Assembly: GCF_000620645.1 (NCBI RefSeq)
Contig: NZ_KK211160.1
Location: 438,836-502,835 of the forward strand
DNA from: Nocardioides sp. URHA0032
Lineage (GTDB): Bacteria > Actinomycetota > Actinomycetes > Propionibacteriales > Nocardioidaceae
Direction: 5' to 3'
DNA length: 64,000 bases
Below are positions 63,491 through 64,000 of the stretch, in pieces. Both the position numbers and the translations under genes were made by a program. Below the pieces are notes generated by a model. It worked only from the letters and a program-made list of their open reading frames with translations, made no database searches and was not told the DNA's origin. Within the stretch, counting starts at the first letter, position 1, and each line of letters opens with the position of its first letter.

Positions 63491-63735
63491 TTCCCGTACG
63501 CCGGGCCGATCGAGGGGCCCGATTGGCGGCCGCGCAACTGTTAGCGCGGAGTCCCGATGGCGGCAACGCAAACGCGGATGGCGGCGGCGCAACCTCGTTG
63601 GCGGTGGCGCAGATACCCGCCGTCAATCCGCCGCAACTCGACAGCATGGTGTGCGTGATTGACGGCGTGGGCGAGCGCTGCACGGTGCCTCCTGTCCGCC
63701 CTTACGCCGTCGGGGCACCAACCGAGGAGAACCCC

Positions 63736-64000
63736 ATGACCAATGCTCGCTACCGCCTGATCGAGTCACTTCCGTACCCCCGTGCCTCCCGCACCGGGGG
63801 GCTGAGAGATCGGACGGGGATGCCGCTGCACGGCGTCTATGAGCGCAAGTTGGAGTCCGGCTTCCGTGCCGCCCTCGTCAACAACGGCAACGTCGTCCAC
63901 CGCTACACGTACCGGACCAGTCACGCCGAATGCGCGCCCAGCCCCGTCCGGAGCTTCGCCAACCTCGTTCACACCCTGGAACCCTGGAAGGTTCCCGACG
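63736..64000 (+). CDS. Partial gene, unknown function
   Basis: An open frame runs from the ATG at 63736 to the window end (88 codons, no stop). GAGGAGA lies 6 nt upstream. The N-terminal part begins MTNARYRLIESLPYPRAS and includes GVYERKLESGFRAALVNNGN and HRYTYRTSHAEC. No family is recognised from this part. Clean open reading and a good ribosome binding site support a real gene. Confidence 0.5.
   Translation, partial: MTNARYRLIESLPYPRASRTGGLRDRTGMPLHGVYERKLESGFRAALVNNGNVVHRYTYRTSHAECAPSPVRSFANLVHTLEPWKVPD

Larger units (their letters stand above)
62938..63735. other. Long non-coding stretch with degenerate coding and repeats
   Basis: No intact gene is seen. It includes a frameshifted minus-strand remnant (63120-63310), a perfect 26-bp tandem duplication (63439-63490) and an imperfect run of GGCGGCRRCGCAA-like units (about 63555-63615). 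This is typical of a decayed boundary between element modules. Confidence 0.5.
48523..64000. mobile_element. Putative integrative element at tRNA-Tyr (left part)
   Basis: A tRNA 3' end, small repeats, a HTH gene overlapping a tyrosine recombinase gene, then accessory genes of mixed strand with long non-coding spacers and more variable base composition are the usual signs of an integrated element. No phage structural, replication or conjugation genes are present up to 64000, and no second copy of the tRNA 3' end was found, so the right end and the transfer type are unknown. Confidence 0.6.

Noticed and set aside
48523..64000. Prophage or conjugative element classification
   Set aside because: No capsid, terminase, replication, relaxase or type IV secretion gene is visible in the part present.

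Overview
The window is a high-GC (roughly 70%) chromosome segment from an actinobacterium. Gene content and order (ResB/CcsB-type cytochrome c maturation, a dispersed menaquinone cluster around a 14-gene complex I operon, ferredoxin-dependent 2-oxoacid oxidoreductase, a DUF4229 protein, many GTG starts, leaderless-looking promoters) suggest Nocardioides or a close relative in the Propionibacteriales. That placement is an inference from content, not from a search.

Layout. 1-83: tandem copies of a REP-like intergenic repeat. 99-1280 (-): secreted lytic transglycosylase. 1535-7516 (+): tightly overlapping run hemL, histidine phosphatase, TlpA-like thioredoxin lipoprotein, ccdA, resB, ccsB, coupling heme synthesis to cytochrome c maturation. 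7513-10389: small membrane proteins, menA and an MFS transporter. 10426-13912 (+): menE-menC-menD. 13990-18979: a Na+/H+ antiporter fused to a UBP-type zinc finger, a GNAT acetyltransferase, an MBL-fold hydrolase, menF, and a membrane-anchored protein of unknown function. 18967-20655: L,D-transpeptidase and menG. 20866-36409 (+): the full nuoABCDEFGHIJKLMN operon, followed by a polyprenyl diphosphate synthase (36406-37410) that probably makes the menaquinone tail. The region therefore holds most of a respiratory chain: NADH dehydrogenase, the quinone pathway (menB not seen), and cytochrome c assembly. 37510-39812: STAS-like protein, SsuD-like flavin monooxygenase, RarD-type transporter. 39959-42981 (-): korAB. 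43269-46969 (+): sulfate/thiosulfate ABC transporter. 46971-48427: a gene remnant, a lipoprotein and a YajQ-family protein.

48523-64000 is a different world. A tRNA-Tyr (GTA) gene is followed by a terminator-like hairpin, small repeats, an HTH/coiled-coil protein overlapping a 731-residue tyrosine recombinase, and then accessory genes of mixed orientation separated by long spacers: an orphan ParD-like protein, a HAD phosphatase of the RNA-repair-associated kind, a membrane-anchored DEDDh exonuclease with TerB-like and HTH regions, a two-TM coiled-coil protein, a secreted protein with an NPCBM-like region, and a 1333-residue YobI-like membrane P-loop NTPase. This looks like the left end of an integrative element inserted at the tRNA 3' end. 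Its right end is not in the window. The most likely place for a little-studied system is 53.8-63 kb.

Across the window, many genes not preceded by a clear Shine-Dalgarno have a TANNNT hexamer 6-8 nt before the start codon, which suggests leaderless transcripts and was used to choose several starts.
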